This document shows, piece by piece, positions 1-9,771 of a stretch of 64,000 bases of DNA. Each line of letters begins with the position of its first letter. Position 1 is the stretch's first letter. The notes beneath the pieces were generated by a model, which was not told the origin of the DNA, made no database searches, and saw only the letters and a program-made list of their open reading frames with translations. The position numbers were made by a program, and so were the translations under genes. This stretch comes from Gammaproteobacteria bacterium (GTDB lineage Bacteria > Pseudomonadota > Gammaproteobacteria > Steroidobacterales > Woeseiaceae), in contig JAACFB010000003.1 in NCBI GenBank assembly GCA_009937615.1, forward strand, positions 1 to 64,000. The letters are read 5' to 3'.

Positions 1-2
1 CG

Positions 3-1829
<1,827 letters not shown>

Positions 1830-1832
<3 letters not shown>

Positions 1833-1848
1833 CCTGGCGGCAAGGCTA
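1830..1848. repeat. small inverted repeat at the lacZ stop codon
   Basis: TAGCCT and AGGCTA flank a 7-base loop and begin on the lacZ stop codon. RNA could fold into a short stem here. There is no T-run after it, so it is at best a weak terminator or processing hairpin. Confidence 0.35.
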
Positions 1849-1898
1849 TGATCGGGTTTCCCAGTCGTCACTATGTTGCGGACAAGCATGAACATGCC

Positions 1899-2531
1899 AT
1901 GGTCAAAAAATTGAAAGAGCTGGCAGCAGTATTGGGCCTTCTGGGTATGGCTGTCAGTGCAAATGCTCAGAATCTCGACACCGAATTCACCGCGTTCGGC
2001 GGTTATCGATTTGGCGGCACCTTCAATGTCAGTGACAGTGACGCCGCTTACGAACTCGAGGATGCAACGAGCTTCGGCCTGATCTGGAATCATCGCTACC
2101 AGGGTAATACGCAGTGGGAGATTTTTTACTCGACGCAGGATGCCGAAGCAAAAATCGACCAGCCTGCCGCCCCTGATCCGGCGGTCGATGTTGAAACGCA
2201 TATTCTGCAGTTTGGTGGAACCTATCTCTGGGACGGCGATTCGCTGCAGCCCTACCTGGTAGCAACCCTGGGTGGTACGCACGTCAAAGCCAGGTCGAGG
2301 GGTTCGGAAAGCGATACTTTTATATCAGGGTCCATCGGTCTCGGCGTCAAGGTGGCCCCGGCCTCTCGCCTGGGGCTGAGGCTCGAAGCGCGGGCTCATG
2401 GCGCACTCGTCAGAAAAAGCAGCAAGCTCTTTTGCGAAACAGGGCCGGATCTCAACGCGTGCGCGATCCAGATTGACGGGGACCTGTTCGGCCAGGTTGA
2501 GGCCTATGCCGGGATCGTCTTCAGGTTCTGA
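1899..2531 (+). CDS. small outer-membrane beta-barrel protein
   Basis: A secreted protein of about 210 residues. The proposed ATG at 1899 gives a signal peptide with a lysine-rich start, a hydrophobic core and an ANAQ cleavage site. An upstream in-frame ATG at 1848 would add 17 polar residues before the signal and is less likely. The mature part has alternating short beta-strand patterns and ends in a phenylalanine (GIVFRF), as outer-membrane barrels do for BAM recognition. It resembles OmpW/OmpA-like eight-stranded barrels in size. Two cysteines near the C-terminus (FCETGPDLNACA) could form a loop disulfide. The function and any ligand are unknown. Confidence 0.7.
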   Translation: MVKKLKELAAVLGLLGMAVSANAQNLDTEFTAFGGYRFGGTFNVSDSDAAYELEDATSFGLIWNHRYQGNTQWEIFYSTQDAEAKIDQPAAPDPAVDVETHILQFGGTYLWDGDSLQPYLVATLGGTHVKARSRGSESDTFISGSIGLGVKVAPASRLGLRLEARAHGALVRKSSKLFCETGPDLNACAIQIDGDLFGQVEAYAGIVFRF

Positions 2532-2555
2532 CCGCGGGACGGCTCGCCAGCAAGG

Positions 2556-4151
2556 CTAGTTGACTATTACCTGGAAGGAAAACGCGACGTCCGGTGAACC
2601 CGCACCGGCGTCTGCCGCAAACACGCCCTTGGGATTGATGCGGATATCGGTCACAGCCGGGTCGCAGCCCCCGGCACCTGCCGTGGGAGTGTAGTTATAG
2701 GTCAGGCCGGCGTCATTCGAGAACTCCAGGTCATCCGCTGTGCTGGCCAGGCTGACGAACGAATAGCTCAGGTTGCTGCTCGGGGAGCCGTCCTCGAAAT
2801 TGACGGGCCCGGAGCCGGCGCCACTGATATCGGTTACGACCATGCAACCACCACCCGGTACCGCATCCGTGATCTCGAATGAGTCGGTATCAACGGTGCC
2901 GCTGCCCTGGTTGCTGACCGTGATGGTGTAAAGAATCACGCTGCCGGGTATGGCCTTGGGGTTAACGCCGAGATTGATCGGGTCGCTGATTGTCGAAACC
3001 GACTTGATGACGAGAAGGTCGGGCGCTGCAACGACGTTGACCGTGTCCGCTACAGCGTCACTGATCAGCGGGCTGAAATTCGAGGTCGCCGTCGTCGCGA
3101 TGGCCGTGCTCTCGCCTGGAGCTGCGCCCGCGGGCACGCCGTAGGCGATCAGGATCGTAATCGACGCTGCAGCGGAGATCGGCCCGGTATCGGGATCGCC
3201 GTCACTGTCGGTATCGGTCAGCAGGGTATCGCCGGCGGTCAGCGTAGCGCTGCCGTCGGTATCCTCGTAGTAGCTGATCGTTGGTGTGAAGTCCCCGGCA
3301 ACGGAGGAGGTTAATTCGTAGCTGTCCGCGGCATTACCGGTGTTTGTCAGAGTATGCAGACCGGTCGCCAAATCACCCGCAAAACCCGCAATTGATCGAT
3401 CGGGTGTCATCGTCACGCCTGGAATGACGGTAGTACCAAGACCGCCGCCGCAGCCGCTCAGGTTGTCGTCGATTTGTGACGTAAAGCTGTTGGCACCGAG
3501 CGCGGCGTTGGAACTCGAGACATGGAACGAGAATGGTGAATTCGGCGCAAGCCCGAGATCCGCCCATTCGATGGCGAACTCCATCTGTGTGCCCGAGCCC
3601 CATTGCCCGCTATAGTCAGGGGAACCGGTCGGCGGGACATTGGCAAACGAGCCGGGAAGCGTATAGCCATCACCGAAGCCGCTGCCGTCGACCATCGGAT
3701 CGCCGCCCGGCGCAGCCGCTACATACGTAAACAGGTAAACGTTGACCTGCTGGTTATTGCCACTCCATGAGACGCCGATAACCGGTTCATTGGTTTCCAT
3801 CAGGCCATCGTTGTCGGTGTCCGCATAATAGACAAAGGACTGCGAATTGTTCGGCGAACCGGTGCGCTCGGTGAACAGGTAGATATACGTCGTATCCCAG
3901 GTATACGCCAGATGTGTCAGATCACGACCGGTAGACTGGGGCGAATCGCGATCGGTTAGCCCGCCGGCCGGCCCGTCGCATACGTTGTTGTCGGGATCCG
4001 CCTGCACAGGCCCCCAGTCGGCCATGTCCCCGTCGATACCGATCGTTGTCAGCGTAAACAGACCATCGCCAATGCCGCAGACGCACTGGGCTCCAGCCGT
4101 TACCGGTGCGGTCAGGACTAGCAGCAGCAAAAAGTTTCGATACCTGAGCAT
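2556..4151 (-). CDS. secreted DUF11-type repeat protein
   Basis: A 531-residue exported protein with a clear signal peptide (hydrophobic stretch ending TAGAQC). The first half (about residues 30-230) reads like a beta-rich domain describing a dated or calcium-loop-rich surface protein (DTDNDGLMETNEP). The middle has a second Asp-rich loop (DTDSDGDPDTG). Residues about 375-440 match the DUF11 conserved repeat (VLYTITVSNQGSGTVD), an Ig-like extracellular module. It is convergent with the barrel gene, 24 bases away. The role is probably surface or secreted adhesion or structure, and no catalytic residues are visible. Confidence 0.62.
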   Translation of the reverse strand: MLRYRNFLLLLVLTAPVTAGAQCVCGIGDGLFTLTTIGIDGDMADWGPVQADPDNNVCDGPAGGLTDRDSPQSTGRDLTHLAYTWDTTYIYLFTERTGSPNNSQSFVYYADTDNDGLMETNEPVIGVSWSGNNQQVNVYLFTYVAAAPGGDPMVDGSGFGDGYTLPGSFANVPPTGSPDYSGQWGSGTQMEFAIEWADLGLAPNSPFSFHVSSSNAALGANSFTSQIDDNLSGCGGGLGTTVIPGVTMTPDRSIAGFAGDLATGLHTLTNTGNAADSYELTSSVAGDFTPTISYYEDTDGSATLTAGDTLLTDTDSDGDPDTGPISAAASITILIAYGVPAGAAPGESTAIATTATSNFSPLISDAVADTVNVVAAPDLLVIKSVSTISDPINLGVNPKAIPGSVILYTITVSNQGSGTVDTDSFEITDAVPGGGCMVVTDISGAGSGPVNFEDGSPSSNLSYSFVSLASTADDLEFSNDAGLTYNYTPTAGAGGCDPAVTDIRINPKGVFAADAGAGSPDVAFSFQVIVN

Positions 4152-4236
4152 TGCTGCATTTTAAAGTGGTTGGTCCGCTAATTTGCCAACCTGGTTCAAC
4201 ATTTGGCCATTGACTGCCCCAAAAGCCGCAATTTTT

Positions 4237-4250
4237 GCGCCGATCGGCGC
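4237..4250. repeat. 14-base perfect palindrome between divergent genes
   Basis: GCGCCGATCGGCGC is fully self-complementary. It lies in the 197-base gap between the divergent DUF11 gene and the cytochrome lipoprotein gene, preceded by a T-run. It could be a protein-binding site. As a zero-loop palindrome it is a poor terminator. Confidence 0.35.
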
Positions 4251-4348
4251 TTAACCGGCAATGCCGCAGGCCTCTATGGGTTTTCCGCTATTCCGCGAAG
4301 CGGCGCCGCGGCAGACAATATAGCTTGGCCTTCTAGAGGCTTAACGTC

Positions 4349-4948
4349 ATGAAAAAAGGTCAATTTTTACTGTTGCCATGGCTCCTTATCTTCGGCTGCG
4401 CAGCGCCGTACGACCCATTGGGAGACTACGAGGCCCTCGACGCAACAACGATTCTCGATGCGCCGAAACCTGAACCCGGGAGCTATGCGCCAGCCAATCG
4501 CGGGCAGGTCGAGAGAGGGGAATACCTGGTCGAGCTGCTTGGCTGCGGCGTCTGCCACACCGAGGGGGCGTTGAACGGAAATGCGCTGACCGAACTTTCG
4601 CTGGCGGGCTCAAAAATCGGTATCGCCTACACGAATCCGCTCGAGCATCGTTATCCTGGCGTGGTTTACCCGCCAAACATTACGCCCGATGCTGAAACCG
4701 GAATCGGGTCATGGAGTGACCAGCAAATCGCCGACGCGATTCGGTCCGGAATTGGCGACCACGGCGATCGCACGATTTCAGTGATGCCGTGGCAGGGCTA
4801 TGCCGGCATTTCGGACGAGGATCTTGCCGCGTTGGTAAGTTATCTGCGCAGCATCAAGCCCGTGCGAAACCGGACGCCCGATGCCGTGCCGCCCGGTACG
4901 CAAGCACCGCGCCCCTACGTGCATTTCGGTATCTACCGCAGCCGGTAA
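4349..4948 (+). CDS. mono-haem c-type cytochrome lipoprotein
   Basis: A 199-residue lipoprotein cytochrome. Residues 1-17 form a type II signal with lipobox IFGC (Cys17 lipidated). A single haem site CGVCH lies at residues 66-70, and a downstream VMPW supplies a likely methionine ligand. The C-terminal half (SDEDLAALVSYLRSIKPV) is typical of the cytochrome c domain that accompanies alcohol or aldehyde dehydrogenases. It is probably anchored facing the periplasm and passes electrons to the respiratory chain. No dehydrogenase partner is adjacent. A GAGG Shine-Dalgarno sequence lies nine bases before ATG. Confidence 0.82.
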   Translation: MKKGQFLLLPWLLIFGCAAPYDPLGDYEALDATTILDAPKPEPGSYAPANRGQVERGEYLVELLGCGVCHTEGALNGNALTELSLAGSKIGIAYTNPLEHRYPGVVYPPNITPDAETGIGSWSDQQIADAIRSGIGDHGDRTISVMPWQGYAGISDEDLAALVSYLRSIKPVRNRTPDAVPPGTQAPRPYVHFGIYRSR

Positions 4949-4980
4949 GAAGCCGATGTAAATCTTGCGCCGGCGCTGCT

Positions 4981-5006
4981 GGCTTCTCGCGGCTTCTCGC
5001 GGCTTC
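4981..5006. repeat. 10-base tandem repeat, about 2.6 copies
   Basis: GGCTTCTCGC occurs twice in direct tandem (4981-4990, 4991-5000), followed by a partial third copy. It lies in the short gap between the converging cytochrome and 5'-nucleotidase genes. It looks like a simple slippage repeat with no evident role. Confidence 0.7.
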
Positions 5007-5021
5007 GAGACGGGTTATAGG

Positions 5022-6776
5022 CTACAACTTACAGGTTGCTGGCAGGGACTCGGGCAGATTCCACCGGCGAGCAGCAGCGCTGTCAAACTGGCTGGCGTGC
5101 AGAGCCCCCCGATGCCGCCGAAACCAGTCGGCGATAACGTCACGCATATACCGTGGATCCTGGACATAGTCGAAGCCACTGTCTGGCATCGCCGGCGTCA
5201 GAATATCGTCCCCTCTTGTCGCCAGGAAATCGTTAACCGCCACGCGAACCAGGTCGTCATTCCGCACCTCGGCGCCGTCATTTAGCCGCATCGTTACGTC
5301 GAGCTGGCCATCGGAACAACTCACGTCAACGCTCATCCCGGAGAATCCTGCTCGCCGGAGATGGTTGTGGGCCTGTTTCGCAATTACTTTGCGAAGGTCG
5401 CCGCCGGTCAACTCGAGAATAACGACCCGGTTGTCAAACGGGAACATCTCGAAAACGCTGCCATAGGTCAGATCGCCTGCGGGCAGATTCGCGCGCAAGC
5501 CGCCAGAGACGTTTAGTATCGAGACGTCTGCGTCGAGAGATTCCTGGAGAATGTCGGTGATCAAATTACCCAGCGACGATTCCGGATTGCCGTCCAGTGT
5601 GAACGCTGTCTTGAGAGTTGCTCCCAGCCTTTCTGTTTTCATTTCCGCCGCGATCGCAGCCGCCTGGTCGGCAATGGCTGCGACGGCTGGATCCGGCACG
5701 ACGGGGAAGCCTTCGTAGGTCGCGGCGGCCAGTGATTCGCGGCGCTCTTCGTCCCGGCTGCAGGTCTGCGTTCCGGGTTCGACCCATGGACACAGTGGCT
5801 GCGGTGGAAAGACCGTCACGTCGAGGACTTCGCCTGTTGCCCGGTCTAACGTGAAGTCCGCGCGCCCAAAATTACGTGCGTATGATGTGCCCGCCGTAAT
5901 AACGACACCGTTGACGATGTGTGCGATCGCGAACGACTCGTGGCCGCCAACGATATGGTTAACGAGGCCTGCGGGGAGCTCGCCTGCGACGCGCAGTATT
6001 TCGCGTGACAGGTCACAGGAAGACAGGTCATTGGGATCGCTGTAATCCGCACAGCGTCCGCCTGCATGGGCCGCGACGACGACGATCGACGCCCCATTTG
6101 CGCGTAGCTTTGTCGCTTCGCGAATGATCGCATCGGTCAGCGGGTCGATTCGCAGTCCGGCGAAGTTAGCCGAGATCGTCGTGTGCGGGGTGCTGCTGGT
6201 CAGAATACCGATGATGCCGATCTTTACGCCCGCGACGTCGACCATTGTCGACGGCTGAACGTTGTCCCAGGCCACCGGCTCGCCGGTGGCCTCGTCGATC
6301 AGGTTGGCCGCAAGCAGCGGGAACGAGGCCTCGCTTGCGCGCGCTTTCAGGTTGCCCTGCGGGTCGTCCGTTGACGACTCCGGCAGGGCCAGCGGACCCG
6401 CAGGACCGAAATCGAACTCGTGATTACCGATCGTGCTTGCGGCGTAACCCAGCGCATTGAACGCGGCGACCATCAGCGCCCCTTCATTGAGATTCGATTC
6501 GAGCGTGCCCTGCCACATGTCGCCGCCGTCGACGAGAAGAACGCCGCCGTCGTTTGCGCGCGCCATGCGCAGTGCCGAGACATAGCCCGACAGGGTAGTG
6601 ACACCGCCACGATTGCCGGCCGGCAAAAACTGTCCATGAATGTCATTGCTGCCCACTATCGAAATGACGACGGTTTCGTCACCGGCCCTGAGAGAGCTGC
6701 TTTGCTGCACGCAGGAAGTCAGGCACACGACTAGCATTGCGCTAAAAATTAGCCTATACAGGCGGGCTGGCGGCAT
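5022..6776 (-). CDS. 5'-nucleotidase / metallophosphoesterase lipoprotein
   Basis: A 584-residue periplasmic or surface nucleotidase related to UshA. The lipobox LTSC places the lipidated Cys at residue 22. The N-terminal calcineurin-like metallophosphoesterase domain shows the metal motifs GSNDIHG (about 42), DGGDMWQG (about 84), GNHEFDFG (about 117) and a GGHE motif (about 278). The C-terminal 5'-nucleotidase domain, from about 370, carries the substrate-binding NVSGGLRANLP stretch and FPFDN. It likely dephosphorylates extracellular nucleotides or UDP-sugars for phosphate and nucleoside salvage. It stands alone, convergent to the cytochrome gene and divergent from the DmdA-like gene. Confidence 0.88.
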   Translation of the reverse strand: MPPARLYRLIFSAMLVVCLTSCVQQSSSLRAGDETVVISIVGSNDIHGQFLPAGNRGGVTTLSGYVSALRMARANDGGVLLVDGGDMWQGTLESNLNEGALMVAAFNALGYAASTIGNHEFDFGPAGPLALPESSTDDPQGNLKARASEASFPLLAANLIDEATGEPVAWDNVQPSTMVDVAGVKIGIIGILTSSTPHTTISANFAGLRIDPLTDAIIREATKLRANGASIVVVAAHAGGRCADYSDPNDLSSCDLSREILRVAGELPAGLVNHIVGGHESFAIAHIVNGVVITAGTSYARNFGRADFTLDRATGEVLDVTVFPPQPLCPWVEPGTQTCSRDEERRESLAAATYEGFPVVPDPAVAAIADQAAAIAAEMKTERLGATLKTAFTLDGNPESSLGNLITDILQESLDADVSILNVSGGLRANLPAGDLTYGSVFEMFPFDNRVVILELTGGDLRKVIAKQAHNHLRRAGFSGMSVDVSCSDGQLDVTMRLNDGAEVRNDDLVRVAVNDFLATRGDDILTPAMPDSGFDYVQDPRYMRDVIADWFRRHRGALHASQFDSAAARRWNLPESLPATCKL

Positions 6777-6817
6777 GAGTTTGGGCTTCGCTGATTGACT
6801 GGAGGGACGATTTTAGT

Positions 6818-7984
6818 ATGAGCACTTCAACAAAAGCACCCCTGATTTCGATTGGACCACGAGTCCGCAAATCGCCGTTCTTCGATTCGACTTTGCGCGC
6901 CGGGGCCGCGGCATTCACGATATACAACCAGACGTATCTACCGGCGTCCTATGGTGACAACGTCGCCGACTACTGGAGCCTCGTCAACGATGTCACGCTT
7001 TGGGACGTGACCTGCCAGAGGCAGATCGAGGTGACCGGCCCTGATGCTTTTCGTTTTGTACAGTTCCTGACCCCTCGTGACATGTCCAAGTGTGCGGTGG
7101 GCCAGTGCCAGTACATGGTGCTGACAAACGAGGCGGGCGGCATCATTAATGACGCTGTTCTGTTGCGGGTTGAAGAGGGTCGTTTTTGGTTGTCTCCGGG
7201 CGATGGCGATACGTTGTGGTGGGTCATGGGCGTTGCCGTGAACAGCGGCATGGATGTGCACGTTGTCGAGCCCGATGTTTCACCGCTGCAGTTACAGGGT
7301 CCTAAATCGCCGCACGTTGCCAGGGACCTGTTCGGCGACTGGGCGCTACAGCTCAAGTACTACTGGCTCCGGGAAACGATACTGGACGGTATACCGTTGG
7401 TCGTTTCGAGAACGGGTTGGAGCGGGGAACTCGGCTACGAAATATATCTGCGCGACGGCCAGTACGGTGAGCAGCTTTGGGACCGCATTATGGAGGCCGG
7501 TAAGCCTTACAATATAGCGCCCATCGCGCCATCTACAATTCGCAGTGTCGAGGGCGGGTTGTTGTCTTACCGGTCCGACATCACTTTGGACGACAATCCC
7601 TTCACGATTGGCATGGGTCGCTTCGTTGACTTCAGTCAGCCGGAAGACTTCATCGGCAAGGCCGCCCTGCAGAAGATACAAGATGAAGGGCCTGCGCGGC
7701 GGTTAGTCGGCATAGAAATAGGCGGTGACCCGCTGGCCACGCCGAACGAGGATTTCTGGGACATCGTGGTCGACGGCGAGAAACGGGGCCACGTGACGCG
7801 CTGCGTATTTTCGCCAAGGCTCGAGAAAAATATCGGCTGGGCCAATGTGCCGACAAGCCTGTCAGATGTCGGCACAGCACTTGTCGTTGAAAACCGGGAC
7901 GGCAATCGGCCCGCCACGGTGTGTGACGCGCCATGGTTCCCGGCGCAAACCAGGATCCCCGACGAGTTGAAAAGCCAGGCTTAG
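6818..7984 (+). CDS. dmdA: DmdA-like/GcvT-family folate-dependent demethylase
   Basis: A 388-residue GcvT-fold protein. The family transfers one-carbon units to tetrahydrofolate. Features I recall from DMSP demethylase (DmdA) are present: WDVTCQRQIE near residue 63, LTPRDM, EPDVSPLQLQGPK (about 150) and VEGGLLSY (about 245), which separate DmdA-like proteins from plain glycine-cleavage T-proteins. DmdA converts DMSP plus THF to methylmercaptopropionate plus 5-methyl-THF. A GGAGGG Shine-Dalgarno sequence precedes the ATG. The gene ends three bases from the convergent DmdC-type acyl-CoA dehydrogenase, which fits a DMSP context. Alternative: a demethylase for another methylated onium or amine. 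GcvT fold is certain, DMSP specificity is not. Confidence 0.68.
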   Translation: MSTSTKAPLISIGPRVRKSPFFDSTLRAGAAAFTIYNQTYLPASYGDNVADYWSLVNDVTLWDVTCQRQIEVTGPDAFRFVQFLTPRDMSKCAVGQCQYMVLTNEAGGIINDAVLLRVEEGRFWLSPGDGDTLWWVMGVAVNSGMDVHVVEPDVSPLQLQGPKSPHVARDLFGDWALQLKYYWLRETILDGIPLVVSRTGWSGELGYEIYLRDGQYGEQLWDRIMEAGKPYNIAPIAPSTIRSVEGGLLSYRSDITLDDNPFTIGMGRFVDFSQPEDFIGKAALQKIQDEGPARRLVGIEIGGDPLATPNEDFWDIVVDGEKRGHVTRCVFSPRLEKNIGWANVPTSLSDVGTALVVENRDGNRPATVCDAPWFPAQTRIPDELKSQA

Positions 7985-7987
7985 ATC

Positions 7988-9763
7988 CTAGTCGGCGAAG
8001 TCGGCAACCTCGAAACTCGCCAGGGCGGCATAACCGCCTGTAATGATCGCGGCAATCGAAATTGTTTCGGGCAGCACCTGCTGCATGTAGAAAAGTGCTG
8101 TCTTGCGCTTGGCGGCGTAAAACTCGCCGTCCTTGTTGCGAATCGTAACGATGATCTGCACCCACAGGCAGGCGATCACGGTTAGCGCAAAAAGGCGCAG
8201 GTAGTGCGTCGCCGCACCCATGGCCACGGCTTTGTCGGTCGCCAGCTTGTCACGGACCCAGGCCGTCGTGTCCCGCAGCCGGTCCATGGCTGCCGATGCG
8301 GGCGCGAGATAGGCGGCAACGTCATCGTCTCCCTCATGGTTCGCGAGAAATCCCTGCAGGTTGTCGAAAAAGCGATCCGTGAACTCACCAGTACTGCCCG
8401 TCAGTTTGCGCGCCACGAGATCGAGCGCCTGCACTTCGTTCGTACCCTCATAAATCTGCCCGATCCTGGCGTCACGCACGAGCTGTTCCATGCCGTGCTC
8501 GTGGATATACCCGTGACCGCCGTAGACCTGCTGTGCCGAGAGCGCGCTTTCTACACCGAGATCCGTAAAATAGGATTTGACGACAGGCGTCAACAGCGCG
8601 ACGGTTTCCCTTGCATCCGCGCTAACAGCCTTGTCCGTCGCCTTCTCCATGATATCGGCATGCAGCCCGGCAAGAACCGCCAGTGCTCGCGCACCCTCGA
8701 CCTGTGAGCGAATCGTGAGCAGCCGCCGTTTGATCTCGGGTTGGTAGATGATCGGATCGGCCGCCTTGCTGTCGTCGGGCCGCTTGCCAGGCGCCTTGCT
8801 CTGGCGCCGGTCCAGCGCGTAGGCGAGGGCGTTCTGGTAGGCGATGTCGGCGAAACCGAGCCCCTGGATGCCGACAGTCAGGCGTTCGATGTTCATCATT
8901 TTGAACATGGCAGCGAGCCCATGATTTTCCTCGCCGATCAGGTAGCCTTTTGCACCGTCGAAATTGAGGGCACAGGTTGCAGAGCCGCGTATGCCCATCT
9001 TGTGTTCGATCGATGCGACGTTGACCGGATTGCGCTCTCCTAAGGTTCCGTCGTCGTTGACGAGGAACTTGGGTACGAGGAAGAGGCTGATGCCGTGGGT
9101 TCCCGGCGGCGCACCGTCAACGCGTGCGATCACGAGGTGCAGAATGTTCTCTGTCAGGTCGTGGTCGCCGGCGGTGATAAATATCTTTGCGCCATTGATA
9201 CTGTATGTGCCGTCTTCGGCGGGCGTCGCTCTTGTCGTGAGCAGCCCGAGATCTGTGCCGCTATGCGGCTCGGTCAGGCACATCGTACCGGACCAGGTAC
9301 CTTCGACCAGTTTTGGCAGGTAACGCGCTTTGATCTCATCCGATGCCGAATTGGCCAGCAAATGATAGGCGCCACGGCTCAGCTCGGCGTAAAGTTTGAA
9401 CGCGAGATTCGTCGCGGTCAGCGCCTCGTCGATCAGGATCTGCAGCAGCGTCGGCAGCCCCTGGCCGCCGTGCTCGGGCGCTGCATCGATGCCGGCCCAG
9501 CCGTTCTCGATGAATTGAGTGTAAGCCTCTTTGAAGCCGGGTGCCGTTTTTACGGCCCCATCACTGAGGGTTACCCCCTGTTCGTCGCCGACGGCATTGA
9601 GGGGCAACAGTTCAGTGCTGCAAAACTTGCCGGCTTCTTCGAGGACGGCCTCGAAGAGGTCGCTATCGACTTCTTCGTAGCCGGGCAAAGAGGTAATTCG
9701 GTCCATGCCCATCCATTCGTTTACGAGGAACAGCATGTCCTTGATCGGAGCTTCATAAATCAT
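7988..9763 (-). CDS. acyl-CoA dehydrogenase, long DmdC/FadE-like type
   Basis: A 591-residue flavoenzyme, longer than the usual 380 residues because of a C-terminal helical domain seen in 3-methylmercaptopropionyl-CoA dehydrogenase (DmdC) and related ACADs. It shows the N-terminal MIYEAPIKDM segment, FAD-binding CLTEPHSGTDLG (about 161) and the catalytic-base motif IYEGTNEVQALD (about 420). It makes an alpha,beta-double bond in an acyl-CoA and passes electrons to ETF. It is the last gene of the minus-strand operon, eight bases after the hydratase/dehydrogenase gene, so the two likely act in sequence. The substrate could be MMPA-CoA or an ordinary medium or long fatty acyl-CoA. Confidence 0.85.
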   Translation of the reverse strand: MIYEAPIKDMLFLVNEWMGMDRITSLPGYEEVDSDLFEAVLEEAGKFCSTELLPLNAVGDEQGVTLSDGAVKTAPGFKEAYTQFIENGWAGIDAAPEHGGQGLPTLLQILIDEALTATNLAFKLYAELSRGAYHLLANSASDEIKARYLPKLVEGTWSGTMCLTEPHSGTDLGLLTTRATPAEDGTYSINGAKIFITAGDHDLTENILHLVIARVDGAPPGTHGISLFLVPKFLVNDDGTLGERNPVNVASIEHKMGIRGSATCALNFDGAKGYLIGEENHGLAAMFKMMNIERLTVGIQGLGFADIAYQNALAYALDRRQSKAPGKRPDDSKAADPIIYQPEIKRRLLTIRSQVEGARALAVLAGLHADIMEKATDKAVSADARETVALLTPVVKSYFTDLGVESALSAQQVYGGHGYIHEHGMEQLVRDARIGQIYEGTNEVQALDLVARKLTGSTGEFTDRFFDNLQGFLANHEGDDDVAAYLAPASAAMDRLRDTTAWVRDKLATDKAVAMGAATHYLRLFALTVIACLWVQIIVTIRNKDGEFYAAKRKTALFYMQQVLPETISIAAIITGGYAALASFEVADFAD

Positions 9764-9771
9764 CGTTATTC

